Of a stretch of 64,000 nucleotides of DNA, positions 33,625-42,566 are shown one piece after another. The stretch covers positions 2,604,001 to 2,668,000 of the forward strand of contig NZ_CP109499.1 of NCBI RefSeq assembly GCF_036231965.1, written 5' to 3'. Numbering within the stretch: the stretch's first letter is position 1; the number at the start of each line of letters is the position of its first letter. The translations under genes and the position numbers were made by a program. This DNA is from Streptomyces sp. NBC_01428 (GTDB taxonomy: Bacteria; Actinomycetota; Actinomycetes; Streptomycetales; Streptomycetaceae). The notes under the pieces were generated by a model, which saw only the letters and a list, made by a program, of their open reading frames with translations, did not search any database and was not told the DNA's origin.

Positions 33625-34620
33625 ATGAAGAAGTTCGTCAACGACCCGAAGGACTACGTCGCCGAGATGCTGGAGGGACTGGCGCTGGCCAACCCCGACA
33701 CCCTCAGGTACGTCCCCGAGTACAACCTGATCATGCGCGCCGACGCCCCGCAGGACAACAAGGTCTCGATCGTGCAGGGCTCGGGATCCGGTCACGAGCC
33801 CGCGCACGTGATGACGGTCGGCAAGGGCATGCTCGACGCGGCCTGTCCGGGCGACGTGTTCGCGGCGCCGCCCGCCGACTTCGTCTACGAGACGGTCAAG
33901 CGGGTCGCCTCGCCCAAGGGCGTGCTGCTGCTGGTCAACAACTACACGGGCGACCGGATGGCCTTCGAGATGGCCGAGGAACTGTCGCAGGCCGACGGCG
34001 TGACCGTCCGGACCCTGTTCATCGACGACGACGTGGCCGTGCAGGACTCGACGTACACGGTCGGCCGTCGCGGGGTGGCCGGCAACTTCTTCGTGATGAA
34101 GGCGGTCGGCGCGGCCGCCGAGCGGGGCGCCGACCTCGACGAGATCTACCGGATCGGCGAGAAGGTCAACTCCCTCACCCGCACGATGGGCATGGCACTC
34201 ACCGCGTGCACGCCACCGGCGAAGGGCTCGCCACTCTTCGAACTCCCCGACGACGCGGTCGAGATGGGAGTGGGCATCCACGGTGAACCGGGCCGCGAGC
34301 GGGAGAAGCTCCAGTCCGCGAACGCGATGGTCGGGGAGCTGGTCGACGCGGTGGTCGAGGACCTTCCCTTCGCCTCGGGCGACGCGGTGGCCCTGATGGC
34401 CAACGGCCTCGGCGGCACCCCGATCGGCGAGCTGTACCTGGTCTACGGCCTGGCCCACAAGCAGCTCGCCGAACGCGGGATCGGCGTCTGGCGGAGCTAC
34501 GTGGGCGAGTACTGCACGTCCCTCGACATGGCCGGCGCCTCGATCACCCTGGTCCGCCTGGACGACGAGATCAGGGAACTCCTGAGCGACCCGGCGGAGA
34601 TCCCCATCCGGGTGTTCTGA
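33625..34620 (+). CDS. dhaK: Dihydroxyacetone kinase subunit DhaK, 331 aa
   Basis: The substrate-binding subunit. GSGSGHEPAHVMTVGKGMLDAACPGDVF is the conserved N-terminal region (the 20-residue limit prevents a longer quote). MGVGIHGEPGRE contains the histidine that forms the covalent hemiaminal with the substrate. DDDVAVQDSTYTVGRRG and NGLGGTPIGELYLVY are also conserved. GAGG precedes the ATG, 67 bp after dhaL. With the aldolase and phosphatase genes it may act on a C3 or C4 ketose; DhaK/DhaL pairs in such operons can use erythrulose-type sugars, so the name is provisional. Confidence 0.9.
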   Translation: MKKFVNDPKDYVAEMLEGLALANPDTLRYVPEYNLIMRADAPQDNKVSIVQGSGSGHEPAHVMTVGKGMLDAACPGDVFAAPPADFVYETVKRVASPKGVLLLVNNYTGDRMAFEMAEELSQADGVTVRTLFIDDDVAVQDSTYTVGRRGVAGNFFVMKAVGAAAERGADLDEIYRIGEKVNSLTRTMGMALTACTPPAKGSPLFELPDDAVEMGVGIHGEPGREREKLQSANAMVGELVDAVVEDLPFASGDAVALMANGLGGTPIGELYLVYGLAHKQLAERGIGVWRSYVGEYCTSLDMAGASITLVRLDDEIRELLSDPAEIPIRVF

Positions 34621-34743
34621 GAGCACACCCACCACGCGACGGCGGCCCGGGATCCGAGCCTCTCCGGCGGACGCGGGCGTGGCAGGAGACGGCCATCGGG
34701 ACCGGGGCGGCCGGCCCCGGGGCCCGCCTCGTAGCATGGGCGC

Positions 34744-35784
34744 ATGGTGGCCTTTGTACCGTCGTTCGTCTGCTTCTTCTTGTTCTGCGTAGGGGTGGTA
34801 CGGGACCGCCGCCGGGTCGGCAACGCCGTCCTCCTCGGGCTCGCCGTCGTCTTCGCCGCGATCGCGCTCTTCCTGCACCTGGCCTCCGAGAAGGCCCAGT
34901 TGGGCCACGACCTCGGTGTCGCGCTGTTGACCCTGGCGGCCCTGGGCGTGGTCACGCTGGCCTGGTTCCTCATCGCCAACGGGATCACCATGGTGCGCAA
35001 GGAGGGCAGAAGCCCGGCGAACCTGCTGTCCCTGGGAGCGGGCGTCGCCCTGGTCGCCCTGCTCGCCCTGCTGGTCACGGCGCTGGTGCTGCACACGCAC
35101 ACGCTCCTGGTGGTGGCGGCGACAACGGTCGCGCTCGCCGGGTACGTCGCCTTCATGTTCCTGTGTTTCCTCTTCTACGGCGCGCTGTACGGGCGTCTGC
35201 GCATCCGGCGCCGGGCGGACTACGTGGTGGTCCTCGGCTCGGGCCTGATCGGCGGCACCACCGTGCCCCCGCTGCTGGCCGGCCGCCTCGACCGCGCCCG
35301 CAAGGAGCACGCGCGGCTCTCACGGAGGGGGCGGCGACCGGTGCTGCTCACCTCCGGCGGACAGGGACCCGACGAGAAGCTGCCGGAGTCGCACGCGATG
35401 GCCGACTACCTGGTCACCCAGGGCTTCCCCGCCGACCTGATCGAGCGCGAGGACCGCTCGACGACCACGGACGAGAACCTGACGTTCAGCAAGGCCCTGA
35501 TGGAGAAGGCGAATCCGGACTACCGCTGCGTGATCGTCACGAACAACTACCACGTCTTCCGCGCCGCGGTCACCGCCCGCCGCACCGGCGTCCGGGGCCA
35601 CGTGATCGGCGCCCCGACGGCGTCGTACTTCTGGCCGAGCGCCATGATCCGCGAGTTCGTGGCACTCCTCGTCGCCTACCGCCGCACCAACGCGGCGATC
35701 TTCCTGCTCGTCCTGCTGAGCGGCCTGTTCATCTGGTGGCTGGGGTGGCCGTCGACGGGGGCGGTCGCCCTGGCAGGTCATTAG
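34744..35784 (+). CDS. YdcF/DUF218 family membrane protein, 346 aa
   Basis: Five hydrophobic helices occupy about residues 1-155, then a cytoplasmic or extracytoplasmic DUF218 domain at about 158-325, then a last helix (AIFLLVLLSGLFIWWLGW). The domain shows VVVLGSG, VLLTSGGQGPDE, EDRSTTTDENLTFSK and VIVTNNYHVFRAA, the usual motif series. Members include ElyC and SanA of E. coli, linked to envelope glycan synthesis, but the reaction is unknown. It lies 123 bp after dhaK and may have its own promoter. Confidence 0.85.
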   Translation: MVAFVPSFVCFFLFCVGVVRDRRRVGNAVLLGLAVVFAAIALFLHLASEKAQLGHDLGVALLTLAALGVVTLAWFLIANGITMVRKEGRSPANLLSLGAGVALVALLALLVTALVLHTHTLLVVAATTVALAGYVAFMFLCFLFYGALYGRLRIRRRADYVVVLGSGLIGGTTVPPLLAGRLDRARKEHARLSRRGRRPVLLTSGGQGPDEKLPESHAMADYLVTQGFPADLIEREDRSTTTDENLTFSKALMEKANPDYRCVIVTNNYHVFRAAVTARRTGVRGHVIGAPTASYFWPSAMIREFVALLVAYRRTNAAIFLLVLLSGLFIWWLGWPSTGAVALAGH

Positions 35785-35874
35785 CCGCACCGCCGGCGCG
35801 AGGCAACGAGCGCCAAGGTGGCCGAGGCCGGCATCCGCGGTCGCCGGAGCGGCGGGTGACGCCGACGCCCGTCG

Positions 35875-37092
35875 TCACACCTCGGCGTGGCCGGCGTCGG
35901 CGCGACCGTTCCAGTCGAGGCAGACGACCGAGGCGTCGGCGGCGAGTTCCCTGCTGCCGAAGTGTTCGAACAGGCCGTCGACCATGGCCCGGGCGGCCTC
36001 GTGCGGGGGCTCTTCGCGTGTGGCGCCGAGGGTCTGACGCAGGGCCCGCTCCGCGAAGGTTCCGCCGTCGCCGGAGAGTGCGCCGTGCACCCCGGTGCTG
36101 AGCACGATCAGGCGGTCACCCGGTTCGACCTGGAACACCTGCTCCTCGTAAGGGGTCTCCTCGAACATGCCGAGGGGGAGCTGGGCTTCGAGTTCGATCT
36201 GCTCGATCGTGTCGTCGCGCTGGCGGTACAGCTGAGGCGAACCCGCGTCGACGGCTCGTACGGTGCCCGAGTCCAGGTCGAACTTCAGCAGCAGGGTCGA
36301 CGCGTACTTCTTGCCTCCGTACTGGGCGAAGAGCGCCTGGTCGGCCAGGCACGCCTGGTCGGCGAGGCCGATCCCGGCGCGGCGTGCGTTGCGCAGGGCA
36401 CCGACGGCGAGGCTCGTGAGCAGGGAGGCGTCGATGCCCTGGCCCATGCCGTCGGTGACGGTGAGGGTGAGGTGGTCGGCATCGGTCGACCAGTCGAAGT
36501 TGTCGCCGCCGATGGTGTAGGCGGGCTCCAGATGGGCGCCGATGACGTACTCCCGGCGCGCGCAGCCACGGCCGGGCAGGAGCTGCCACTGCATCTCGGC
36601 GGCGAGGGTGAGCCGTCGGGTGCGACGCGCCTGCAGATACAGATCGGTGTCGCGGCCCGCGGTGATCACTTCGTGGGCCAGAACGGTGGCGAAGTCGGCG
36701 AGTTGGAGCACGGTGGTGGTGTCGGTCGCGCCGCTGGGCAGCCGGACGGAGAGCACCCCGTGCCGGTCGCCGCGGACGCTGAGGGGCAGATGAACGGTCT
36801 GGGTAGGGCTGGAGACGCTGGTGATCTCCACGACCGGTGTCTGGCTGAGGAACGCCCGGCCGGCCGGCCCCTTGTGCACGGGGATCGGGTCGTCGGTGTG
36901 GGGCAGGTGGGTGACCGGCTGGAGGACCCTCAGTCCGTAGTCGGCGAGAAGGACGGTCACGTCCTCGGCCCCGACACGTTCCGCGAGGAGCCGCCGCGCG
37001 GTGGCGACCAGCTCGTGGGGTGGAGTGGCGCGCAGCAGGCTTTCCGCGGACGGTGCCGGCCCGGCCGGCTCGGATGTGCTCACGCTGTCCAC
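35875..37092 (-). CDS. GAF domain/PP2C (SpoIIE-like) protein phosphatase, 405 aa
   Basis: The N-terminal ~150 residues form a GAF-like sensor (VGAEDVTVLLADYGLRVLQ...VHKGPAGRAFLSQ). A short linker helix with LAAEMQWQLLPG leads to the SpoIIE/PP2C domain from about residue 185. Its metal-binding aspartates lie in GGDNFDW, VTDGMGQGIDASLL and the C-terminal AADASVVCLDW. Such phosphatases act on anti-anti-sigma factors and set stress-sigma activity in Streptomyces. No sigma or anti-sigma gene is adjacent. Two GTG starts are possible (37092 and 37083); spacing from GGAAGAGGAG does not decide between them. Confidence 0.87.
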   Translation of the reverse strand: MDSVSTSEPAGPAPSAESLLRATPPHELVATARRLLAERVGAEDVTVLLADYGLRVLQPVTHLPHTDDPIPVHKGPAGRAFLSQTPVVEITSVSSPTQTVHLPLSVRGDRHGVLSVRLPSGATDTTTVLQLADFATVLAHEVITAGRDTDLYLQARRTRRLTLAAEMQWQLLPGRGCARREYVIGAHLEPAYTIGGDNFDWSTDADHLTLTVTDGMGQGIDASLLTSLAVGALRNARRAGIGLADQACLADQALFAQYGGKKYASTLLLKFDLDSGTVRAVDAGSPQLYRQRDDTIEQIELEAQLPLGMFEETPYEEQVFQVEPGDRLIVLSTGVHGALSGDGGTFAERALRQTLGATREEPPHEAARAMVDGLFEHFGSRELAADASVVCLDWNGRADAGHAEV

Positions 37093-37222
37093 TCTCCTCT
37101 TCCGCCGTCCCGTTCTTTCCTCGCGGCGTCCACGCTATCCGTCTGCCCTGAAAGACGAAAAGAAGGTCGGCGTGCATGGAGATCGATCCGCAGGGCACAC
37201 GAGGGTCCGGAGGTTGATAACT

Positions 37223-37393
37223 ATGGTTCCTATTCTTCTTGTTCTTCTGCTCGCCCTGATCCTTTTCGGTGCCGGTTTCGCACTGAAGGCGCTCTGGTGG
37301 ATCGCCGTGATCGTCCTGATCGTATGGGTCCTGGGCTTCGTGATCCGTCCGACGGCAAGCGGCGGCAAGCGTGGCCGCTGGTACCGCTGGTAG
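37223..37393 (+). CDS. Small hydrophobic membrane protein, 56 aa
   Basis: Two closely spaced hydrophobic helices (ILLVLLLALILFGAGFAL and WWIAVIVLIVWVLGFVI) followed by a short basic tail GGKRGRWYRW. This tiny protein is widespread in Streptomyces and resembles the lmo0937-type family. GGAGG stands 9 nt before the ATG. A 21-bp perfect hairpin follows the stop codon, so it is a monocistronic unit. Expression of relatives is often stress- or osmotically induced, which would agree with the neighbouring PP2C phosphatase, but this is inference. Confidence 0.8.
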   Translation: MVPILLVLLLALILFGAGFALKALWWIAVIVLIVWVLGFVIRPTASGGKRGRWYRW

Positions 37394-37421
37394 ACAGCCC
37401 GAACAGCACGCATACACGCAT

Positions 37422-37465
37422 ACATGGGTGGGGCCCGACGTCGTGACGTCGGGCCCCACCCATGT
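37422..37465 (+). terminator. 21-bp perfect inverted repeat
   Basis: Arms 37422-37442 and 37445-37465 are perfectly complementary. The 2-nt spacer means the tip opens to a loop of about six bases. It lies 29 bp after the small hydrophobic protein gene. Confidence 0.85.
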
Positions 37466-37838
37466 GCCGTTCCGGTGCACACGGGACGAAAGGGATGACC
37501 ATTCCCCTTCGGGGTAGGAGGGCCGCAGCGGCCGGAGGCGGCGTGACGCCAGGAACCATGGCCCTCCAGCACCCCGCCTCCGGCCGTCCGCCCGACACAC
37601 GGCACGGATGTGTGAACCGGGAGAACATGGGAACTCGAATTCCTGAAGGAACGTCACCGAATTCCGACGCCATCTGAAATGCCGCGACAGCACGACGCGG
37701 ACGGCCACGCAATGCGGTGAGAGGGTCCGGAGTTCGACAAGGACAAACACACCGGCGACACCGGCCACCCGAGCGGTTCGCCGGCCGCCACCGGACGCGG
37801 CGCGGCATCCGACCGCGGCACCGGTCAAGAGACCAAGA
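37466..37838. other. Gene-free stretch with a 13-bp inverted repeat
   Basis: No ORF with a supported start is visible between the hydrophobic protein and the RNA methyltransferase gene. CGGCCGGAGGCGG at 37529-37541 is exactly complementary to 37574-37586, with a 32-nt spacer that itself has GCGTGACGC. A small CCCC-TTC-GGGG hairpin sits at about 37504-37514. The region may encode a structured RNA or be a relic; nothing decides. Confidence 0.4.
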
Positions 37839-37875
37839 AACGGGCCCCACCGGAAACACTCCGGCGGGGCCCGTT
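37839..37875 (-). terminator. 16-bp hairpin after the RNA methyltransferase gene
   Basis: Arms 37839-37854 and 37860-37875 pair with one mismatch around AACAC. It lies 43 bp beyond the stop of the leftward methyltransferase gene. Confidence 0.75.
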
Positions 37876-37918
37876 CTCGTACGCCCGAACGACCGTCGGG
37901 CGCGACACCGTCTACAGA

Positions 37919-39247
37919 TCAGGCGTCCTTCTTCACCGGCTCCAGAATCGCCACGCACTCCACGTGATGCGTCATCGGGAAGAGGTCGAACGCGCGCAGC
38001 GTGCGCACCTTGTAGCCGCCGTCCCGGAAGTACGCGATGTCCCGGGCCAGTGCCGCCGGGTCGCAGGCCACGTACGCGATCTTGCGGGCGCCCAGCGACA
38101 CCAGGTGCTCGACCGTCTTCTTGCCGGCGCCCGCGCGGGGCGGGTCCAGGACGATGAGGTCGACCTCGGCGATGCCGGTGCGCGGGAGGACCGCCTCGAC
38201 CTTGCCCTGCTCGATGCGGACGCGCTCGAAGCCGGCGAGGTTGTGCCGGGCGTCCTCGACCGCGCGCTTGCCGGACTCGATGCCGAGGACCGCGCCCTGG
38301 TCGCCGATGCGGTCGGCGAGGGCGCCGGCGAAGAGGCCGACACCGCAGTACAGGTCGAGGGCCATGTCGCCCTTGCGCGGCAGCAGGCCCTGCATGACGG
38401 CCTTGACGAGGGTGTCTGCGGCCATCGGGTGGACCTGCCAGAAGCCGCCGCTGCCGACCCGGTAGGTACGGCCGTCGGCCCGCTCGCGGACGAACGCGCG
38501 GCCGTGGACGCGGTGGATGCCGCCGTCCTGTTCGGCGACCCGCATCACGGAGACCGGCTTGTCGAGCTCGACGAGCGGAAGGCGGGCGCCGGGCTGCGGC
38601 TCCAGGATGACCATGCGGTCCTGGGAACCGGTGGCCGCGATCGCGTCGACGGACACCATGCCGGCCCAGTCGCGCTCCTCGATGCCGAGCTCGGTGACGC
38701 CCTCGGCGGCGATCATGCAGCGCTCGACGGGCTCGACCTCGTGCGAGCGGTGACGGCGCAGACCGGCGTTGCCGTCCGCGTCGACCGCGTACTGCACGCG
38801 CGTGCGCCAGGCCGGGACCTCACCCGCGGGAAGCTTGTCGCCCTCGGCGGGCATCACCGTGCCGTCCCAGCCGGCCTCCTCGGGCGTGAGGCCCGCGAGA
38901 CGCTGCAGCTGCTCGGCGATGACCTCGCCCTTCAGGCGGCGCTGCGCACCCGGCTTGGCGTGCTGCCAGTCGCAGCCGCCGCAGCGGCCGGGACCGGCGT
39001 AGGGGCAGGGCGCCTCGACGCGGTCCTTGGACGCGTCGACGATCCGTACCGCGTCGGCGCGCAGGAAGCGCGCGCCCTCCTCGCCCTCGGTCACGCGGGC
39101 GACGACGCGCTCACCGGGCAGCGTGTGCCGGACGAAGAGAACCTGGCCCTCGTCCGTGCGGGCGATGCAGTGCCCGCCGTGCGCGACGGGGCCGATCTCG
39201 ACCTCGTACTCCTCCCCCACCAGCGATTTCTTCGGTTCTGCCTGCAT
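37919..39247 (-). CDS. TRAM-domain SAM-dependent RNA (uracil-5-)methyltransferase, 442 aa
   Basis: RlmD/RlmC/TrmA superfamily. A TRAM RNA-binding domain fills about residues 5-65. An iron-sulfur motif follows: CPYAGPGRCGGCDWQH, with the fourth cysteine probably in VERCMIA. The Rossmann domain has ALDLYCGVGLFAGALA (SAM site). Near the C-terminus LDPPRAGAGKKTV and the catalytic cysteine motif YVACDPAALARD complete the family set. It would make 5-methyluridine in rRNA or tRNA in the cytoplasm; which uridine cannot be told. ATG 39247 has GGAG about 10 nt upstream. Confidence 0.9.
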   Translation of the reverse strand: MQAEPKKSLVGEEYEVEIGPVAHGGHCIARTDEGQVLFVRHTLPGERVVARVTEGEEGARFLRADAVRIVDASKDRVEAPCPYAGPGRCGGCDWQHAKPGAQRRLKGEVIAEQLQRLAGLTPEEAGWDGTVMPAEGDKLPAGEVPAWRTRVQYAVDADGNAGLRRHRSHEVEPVERCMIAAEGVTELGIEERDWAGMVSVDAIAATGSQDRMVILEPQPGARLPLVELDKPVSVMRVAEQDGGIHRVHGRAFVRERADGRTYRVGSGGFWQVHPMAADTLVKAVMQGLLPRKGDMALDLYCGVGLFAGALADRIGDQGAVLGIESGKRAVEDARHNLAGFERVRIEQGKVEAVLPRTGIAEVDLIVLDPPRAGAGKKTVEHLVSLGARKIAYVACDPAALARDIAYFRDGGYKVRTLRAFDLFPMTHHVECVAILEPVKKDA

Positions 39248-39370
39248 GGTGGGGTGACTCCAGATGCGATGGGGGGTACGGCCGGACAACAGCCGACCAG
39301 TCTACGTGCTTCCGGCGCCCGCCGATCGCACCCGTCGGGCGGCCCGTCACCGCGACCCCGGACACGGGCC

Positions 39371-39403
39371 GGCCCCGGCAGGCAGTGCTCGCCCGCCGGG
39401 GCC
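39371..39403 (-). terminator. Hairpin after the APC permease gene
   Basis: GGCCCCGGC (39371-39379) pairs with GCCGGGGCC (39395-39403) across a 15-nt loop, 19 bp past the stop of the leftward permease gene. Confidence 0.5.
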
Positions 39404-39421
39404 TCGGCCTGTCGCCCGCCG

Positions 39422-41470
39422 TCACTTCTTGGCGGTCGGCTCCTTGGGCCGCTCGTGCGCGGGACCGCGGCGCACGGCACCCGGCGCGCTCCAGTCCTGG
39501 CGCCTGCGGGCGCGCAGCTTCGCGGCCTCGGAGGACTCCAGCTGGTAGGGCACCGAGGTGACCATGACGCCGGGGGTGAACAGCAGGCGTCCCTTGAGGC
39601 GCAGGGCGCTCTGGTTGTGCAGCAGGTGCTCGTACCAGTGGCCGACGACGTACTCGGGGATGATCACGGAGACCGCGTCGCGCGGCGACTCCTTGCGCAG
39701 GCCCTTGACGTACTCGATGACGGGCCGGGTGATCTCGCGGTAGGGCGAGTCGAGGACCTTCAGGGGGACGTCGATGCCGCGCCGCTCCCATTCGTCGCGC
39801 AGGTTCTTGGTCTCGGCCGGATCGACGTTGACGCTGAGCGCTTCGAGGGTGTCGGAGCGCAGCAGCTTGGCGTAGGCGAGGGCGCGCAGCGCGGGGCGGT
39901 GGATCTTGGACACCAGGACGACGGAGTGGACGCGCGAGGGGCGGACGCTGTCGTCGGACGGCCCCTCGGGGGCGGCCAGTTCCTCGGCGACGCGGTCGTA
40001 GTGCTTACGGATCGCGGACATCGTCACGTAGAAGATCACCATGCCGAGCAGGGCGACCCAGGCGCCGTGCGTGAACTTGGTGACGAGGACGACGACCAGG
40101 ACGAGGCCGGTGAAGAAGGCGCCGAAGGCGTTGATGGCCCGGGAGCGGACCATGTGGCGCCGCTTGGCCTGGTCGGTCTCGGTGGCCAGGTGGCGGTTCC
40201 AGTGGCGGACCATGCCGGTCTGGCTGAGCGTGAAGGAGACGAACACGCCGACGATGTAGAGCTGGATCAACCGGGTCGAGTCGGATCCGTAGATGATCAC
40301 GAGCATGCTCGCGGCGCCGGCCAGGAGGACGATGCCGTTCGAGAAGGCGAGACGGTCGCCGCGGGTGTGCAGCTGGCGCGGCAGGTAGCGGTCCTGGGCG
40401 AGGATCGAGCCGAGCAGCGGGAAGCCGTTGTACGCGGTGTTCGCGGCCAGGAACAGGACGAGCGCGGTGGCGGCGGCCAGCACGATGAACAGGAAGCTGC
40501 CCTTGCCGAACACGGCCTCGCCGACCTGGGAGATCACCGGGTTCTGGACGTAGTCGGCGCCGACGGCCATGCCGTTGTGGATCAGGTCGGTGGCGGGGTT
40601 CTCGGCCATGCGCACCTTGGTGACCATGGCGAGGGCGATGATGCCGCAGAACATGGTGACGGCGAGCAGACCCATCGCCGCGAGGGTGGTCGCGGCGTTC
40701 TTCGACTTCGGCTTGCGGAAGGCCGGGACGCCGTTGGAGATGGCCTCGACGCCGGTGAGGGCGGCACAGCCGGAGGAGAAGGCACGCAGCAGCAGGAAGA
40801 CGAGGGCGAAGCCCGCGAGCCCCTGGTGCTCGGCCTTGATGTGGTACTGCGCGGTCGGCGCCCGCATGGTGTCGCCGAGGACGAGGCCGCGGAAGGCGCC
40901 CCACGCGATCATGATGAAGACGCCGGCGACGAAGACGTAGGTCGGGATCGCGAAGAGCTTTCCGGACTCCTTGACCCCGCGCAGGTTCATCAGCGTGAGC
41001 AGGATGATGACGGCGACGGCGCAGGGGACCTTGTGCTCCACCACGAAGGGGACCGCCGAGCCGAGGTTCTCGATGCCGGAGGCGATGGAGACGGCGACGG
41101 TCAGGATGTAGTCGACGAGCAGGGCGCTGGCGACGGTGAGGCCGGCCCGCGGCCCGAGGTTGGTGTTGGCCACCTCGTAGTCGCCGCCGCCGCTCGGGTA
41201 GGCGTGGACGTTCTGGCGGTAGGAGGCGACCACCGTGAACATCAGCACGACGACCGCGACCGCGATCCAGGGGCTGAAGTGGTAGGCCGACACGCCCGCG
41301 ATGGAAAGGACCAGCAGCACTTCTCCGGGCGCGTACGCCACGGAGGAGAGCGGGTCGGATGCGAAGACGGGGAGGGCGATGCGCTTCGGCAGGAGCGTTT
41401 CGCCCAGCCGGTCGCTGCGCAACGCCCGCCCGATCAGAATCCGTTTGGGCACGTCGGTCAGTTTGGACAC
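39422..41470 (-). CDS. APC superfamily permease with cytoplasmic C-terminal domain, 682 aa
   Basis: An N-terminal VPKRILIGRALRSDRLGETL precedes helix 1, which has the unwound PLSSVAYAPGE motif of the APC fold. About 12 helices extend to about residue 480, followed by a ~200-residue soluble tail (from RPSRVHSVVLVSKIHRPALRALAYAKLL) that resembles a USP-like regulatory domain. The family includes KimA-type potassium/proton symporters as well as amino-acid carriers. The divergent pair of TrkA/RCK genes next door favours an ion, perhaps K+, as substrate. Two starts compete: GTG 41470 fits homologues, while GTG 41509 has the better ribosome binding site (GAGGG). Confidence 0.85.
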   Translation of the reverse strand: MSKLTDVPKRILIGRALRSDRLGETLLPKRIALPVFASDPLSSVAYAPGEVLLVLSIAGVSAYHFSPWIAVAVVVLMFTVVASYRQNVHAYPSGGGDYEVANTNLGPRAGLTVASALLVDYILTVAVSIASGIENLGSAVPFVVEHKVPCAVAVIILLTLMNLRGVKESGKLFAIPTYVFVAGVFIMIAWGAFRGLVLGDTMRAPTAQYHIKAEHQGLAGFALVFLLLRAFSSGCAALTGVEAISNGVPAFRKPKSKNAATTLAAMGLLAVTMFCGIIALAMVTKVRMAENPATDLIHNGMAVGADYVQNPVISQVGEAVFGKGSFLFIVLAAATALVLFLAANTAYNGFPLLGSILAQDRYLPRQLHTRGDRLAFSNGIVLLAGAASMLVIIYGSDSTRLIQLYIVGVFVSFTLSQTGMVRHWNRHLATETDQAKRRHMVRSRAINAFGAFFTGLVLVVVLVTKFTHGAWVALLGMVIFYVTMSAIRKHYDRVAEELAAPEGPSDDSVRPSRVHSVVLVSKIHRPALRALAYAKLLRSDTLEALSVNVDPAETKNLRDEWERRGIDVPLKVLDSPYREITRPVIEYVKGLRKESPRDAVSVIIPEYVVGHWYEHLLHNQSALRLKGRLLFTPGVMVTSVPYQLESSEAAKLRARRRQDWSAPGAVRRGPAHERPKEPTAKK

Positions 41471-41642
41471 AACAGGGAATCGTAAGGGCTCGAACTGGCA
41501 GCCGCCCACCCGCCGTCCCTCTTCGTCTCACCATCTGCTCTCCGAGTGAAAACGGGGGCCTCTCCGGCTGCGGATTCCGTGGTCCCGGAGGCTCCCGTGT
41601 CTATATGACAAAACCCCGCACCCTGACCGCCTTGGAGAACCC

Positions 41643-41738
41643 ATGCACCTGAGCCCGGAGCTCATCGGCGCCACCGTCGGACTGGTCGGCCTCGGAATCC
41701 TGACCCTCGCGAGTGTTCGCAGCATCACACGGCGCTGA
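41643..41738 (+). CDS. Possible 31-residue small membrane protein
   Basis: A start with GGAGAAC directly upstream opens a 32-codon frame that encodes MHLSPELIGATVGLVG and continues as a single hydrophobic helix, ending in RSITRR. A shorter frame (ATG at 41604) runs into it and stops just past its start, like an upstream leader peptide. It lies in the 424-bp divergent region between the APC permease and the first TrkA gene. The rest of that region holds only presumed promoters. It could be a single-pass regulator of a neighbour or chance. I know no homologue. Confidence 0.45.
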   Translation: MHLSPELIGATVGLVGLGILTLASVRSITRR

Positions 41739-41894
41739 GACCCGCCGTTCGCCGCCGTCTCCCGGCCGCCCTGTGAAAAAGCGCAGGCGACGCTGCACAG
41801 GGGTGCCGCCGGGTGACCGCGCGTGTGTAGCTTGGGCGGCGGTCTGAGACCCTGTTTGCCCGAGCTCTACCCATTGACATCCGGAAGGACGGTC

Positions 41895-42566
41895 GTGCAC
41901 ATCGTCATCATGGGCTGCGGAAGAGTGGGTTCCGCTCTTGCCCAGACCCTGGAGCAACAGGGGCACACGGTCGCCGTGATCGACCAGGACCCCACCGCCT
42001 TCCGTCGGCTGGGCTCCGGGTTCGGCGGCCGTCGTGTCACCGGAGTCGGCTTCGACCAGGACACCCTGCGCGAGGCGGGCATCGAGGAGGCCGGCGCCTT
42101 CGCCGCCGTCTCCAGCGGTGACAACTCGAACATCATCGCCGCCCGGGTGGCCCGCGAGATGTTCGGCATCGAGAACGTCGCGGCACGCATCTACGACCCG
42201 CGCCGCGCCGAGGTCTACCAGCGCCTCGGCATTCCGACCGTCGCCACCGTCCGCTGGACGGCCGACCAGATGCTCCGCAGGTTGCTCCCCTCCGGCGCCG
42301 AGCCGCTGTGGCGCGACCCCACCGGCGGCGTCCAGCTCGCCGAGGTGCACACCTCCCCCACCTGGGTGGGCCACAAGATCAGCCGACTGCAGGAGGAGAC
42401 GGGCGTCCGCGTCGCGTTCCTCACCCGGCTGGGCGAGGCGGTCCTGCCGACCTCGCAGACGGTCCTCCAGGAGGGCGACCTGGTGCACGTGATGATGCGC
42501 ACCGACGAGGTGGACAAGGTCGAGGCGTCGTTCGCCAAGGGCCCTGACGAAGAGGCGGGTCACTGA
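41895..42566 (+). CDS. TrkA family (RCK) potassium regulatory protein, 223 aa
   Basis: RCK_N domain with the dinucleotide motif GCGRVGSALAQTL and the second-strand aspartate in VAVIDQDP. A TrkA_C domain follows from about residue 135 (VQLAEVHTSPTWVGHKI...LQEGDLVHVMM). Such proteins gate K+ channels or transporters in response to NAD(H), ATP or c-di-AMP. GGAAGG precedes the GTG. Its stop overlaps the start of a second TrkA gene (TGATG). The pair lies beside and divergent from the APC permease gene and probably regulates it as a hetero-oligomer; no Trk/Ktr channel gene is in the window. Confidence 0.9.
   Translation: MHIVIMGCGRVGSALAQTLEQQGHTVAVIDQDPTAFRRLGSGFGGRRVTGVGFDQDTLREAGIEEAGAFAAVSSGDNSNIIAARVAREMFGIENVAARIYDPRRAEVYQRLGIPTVATVRWTADQMLRRLLPSGAEPLWRDPTGGVQLAEVHTSPTWVGHKISRLQEETGVRVAFLTRLGEAVLPTSQTVLQEGDLVHVMMRTDEVDKVEASFAKGPDEEAGH

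Noticed and set aside
37964..41485. A 1173-codon open frame on the plus strand
   Set aside because: It lies opposite the RNA methyltransferase and the APC permease, both with full motif sets, so it cannot be the coding strand.
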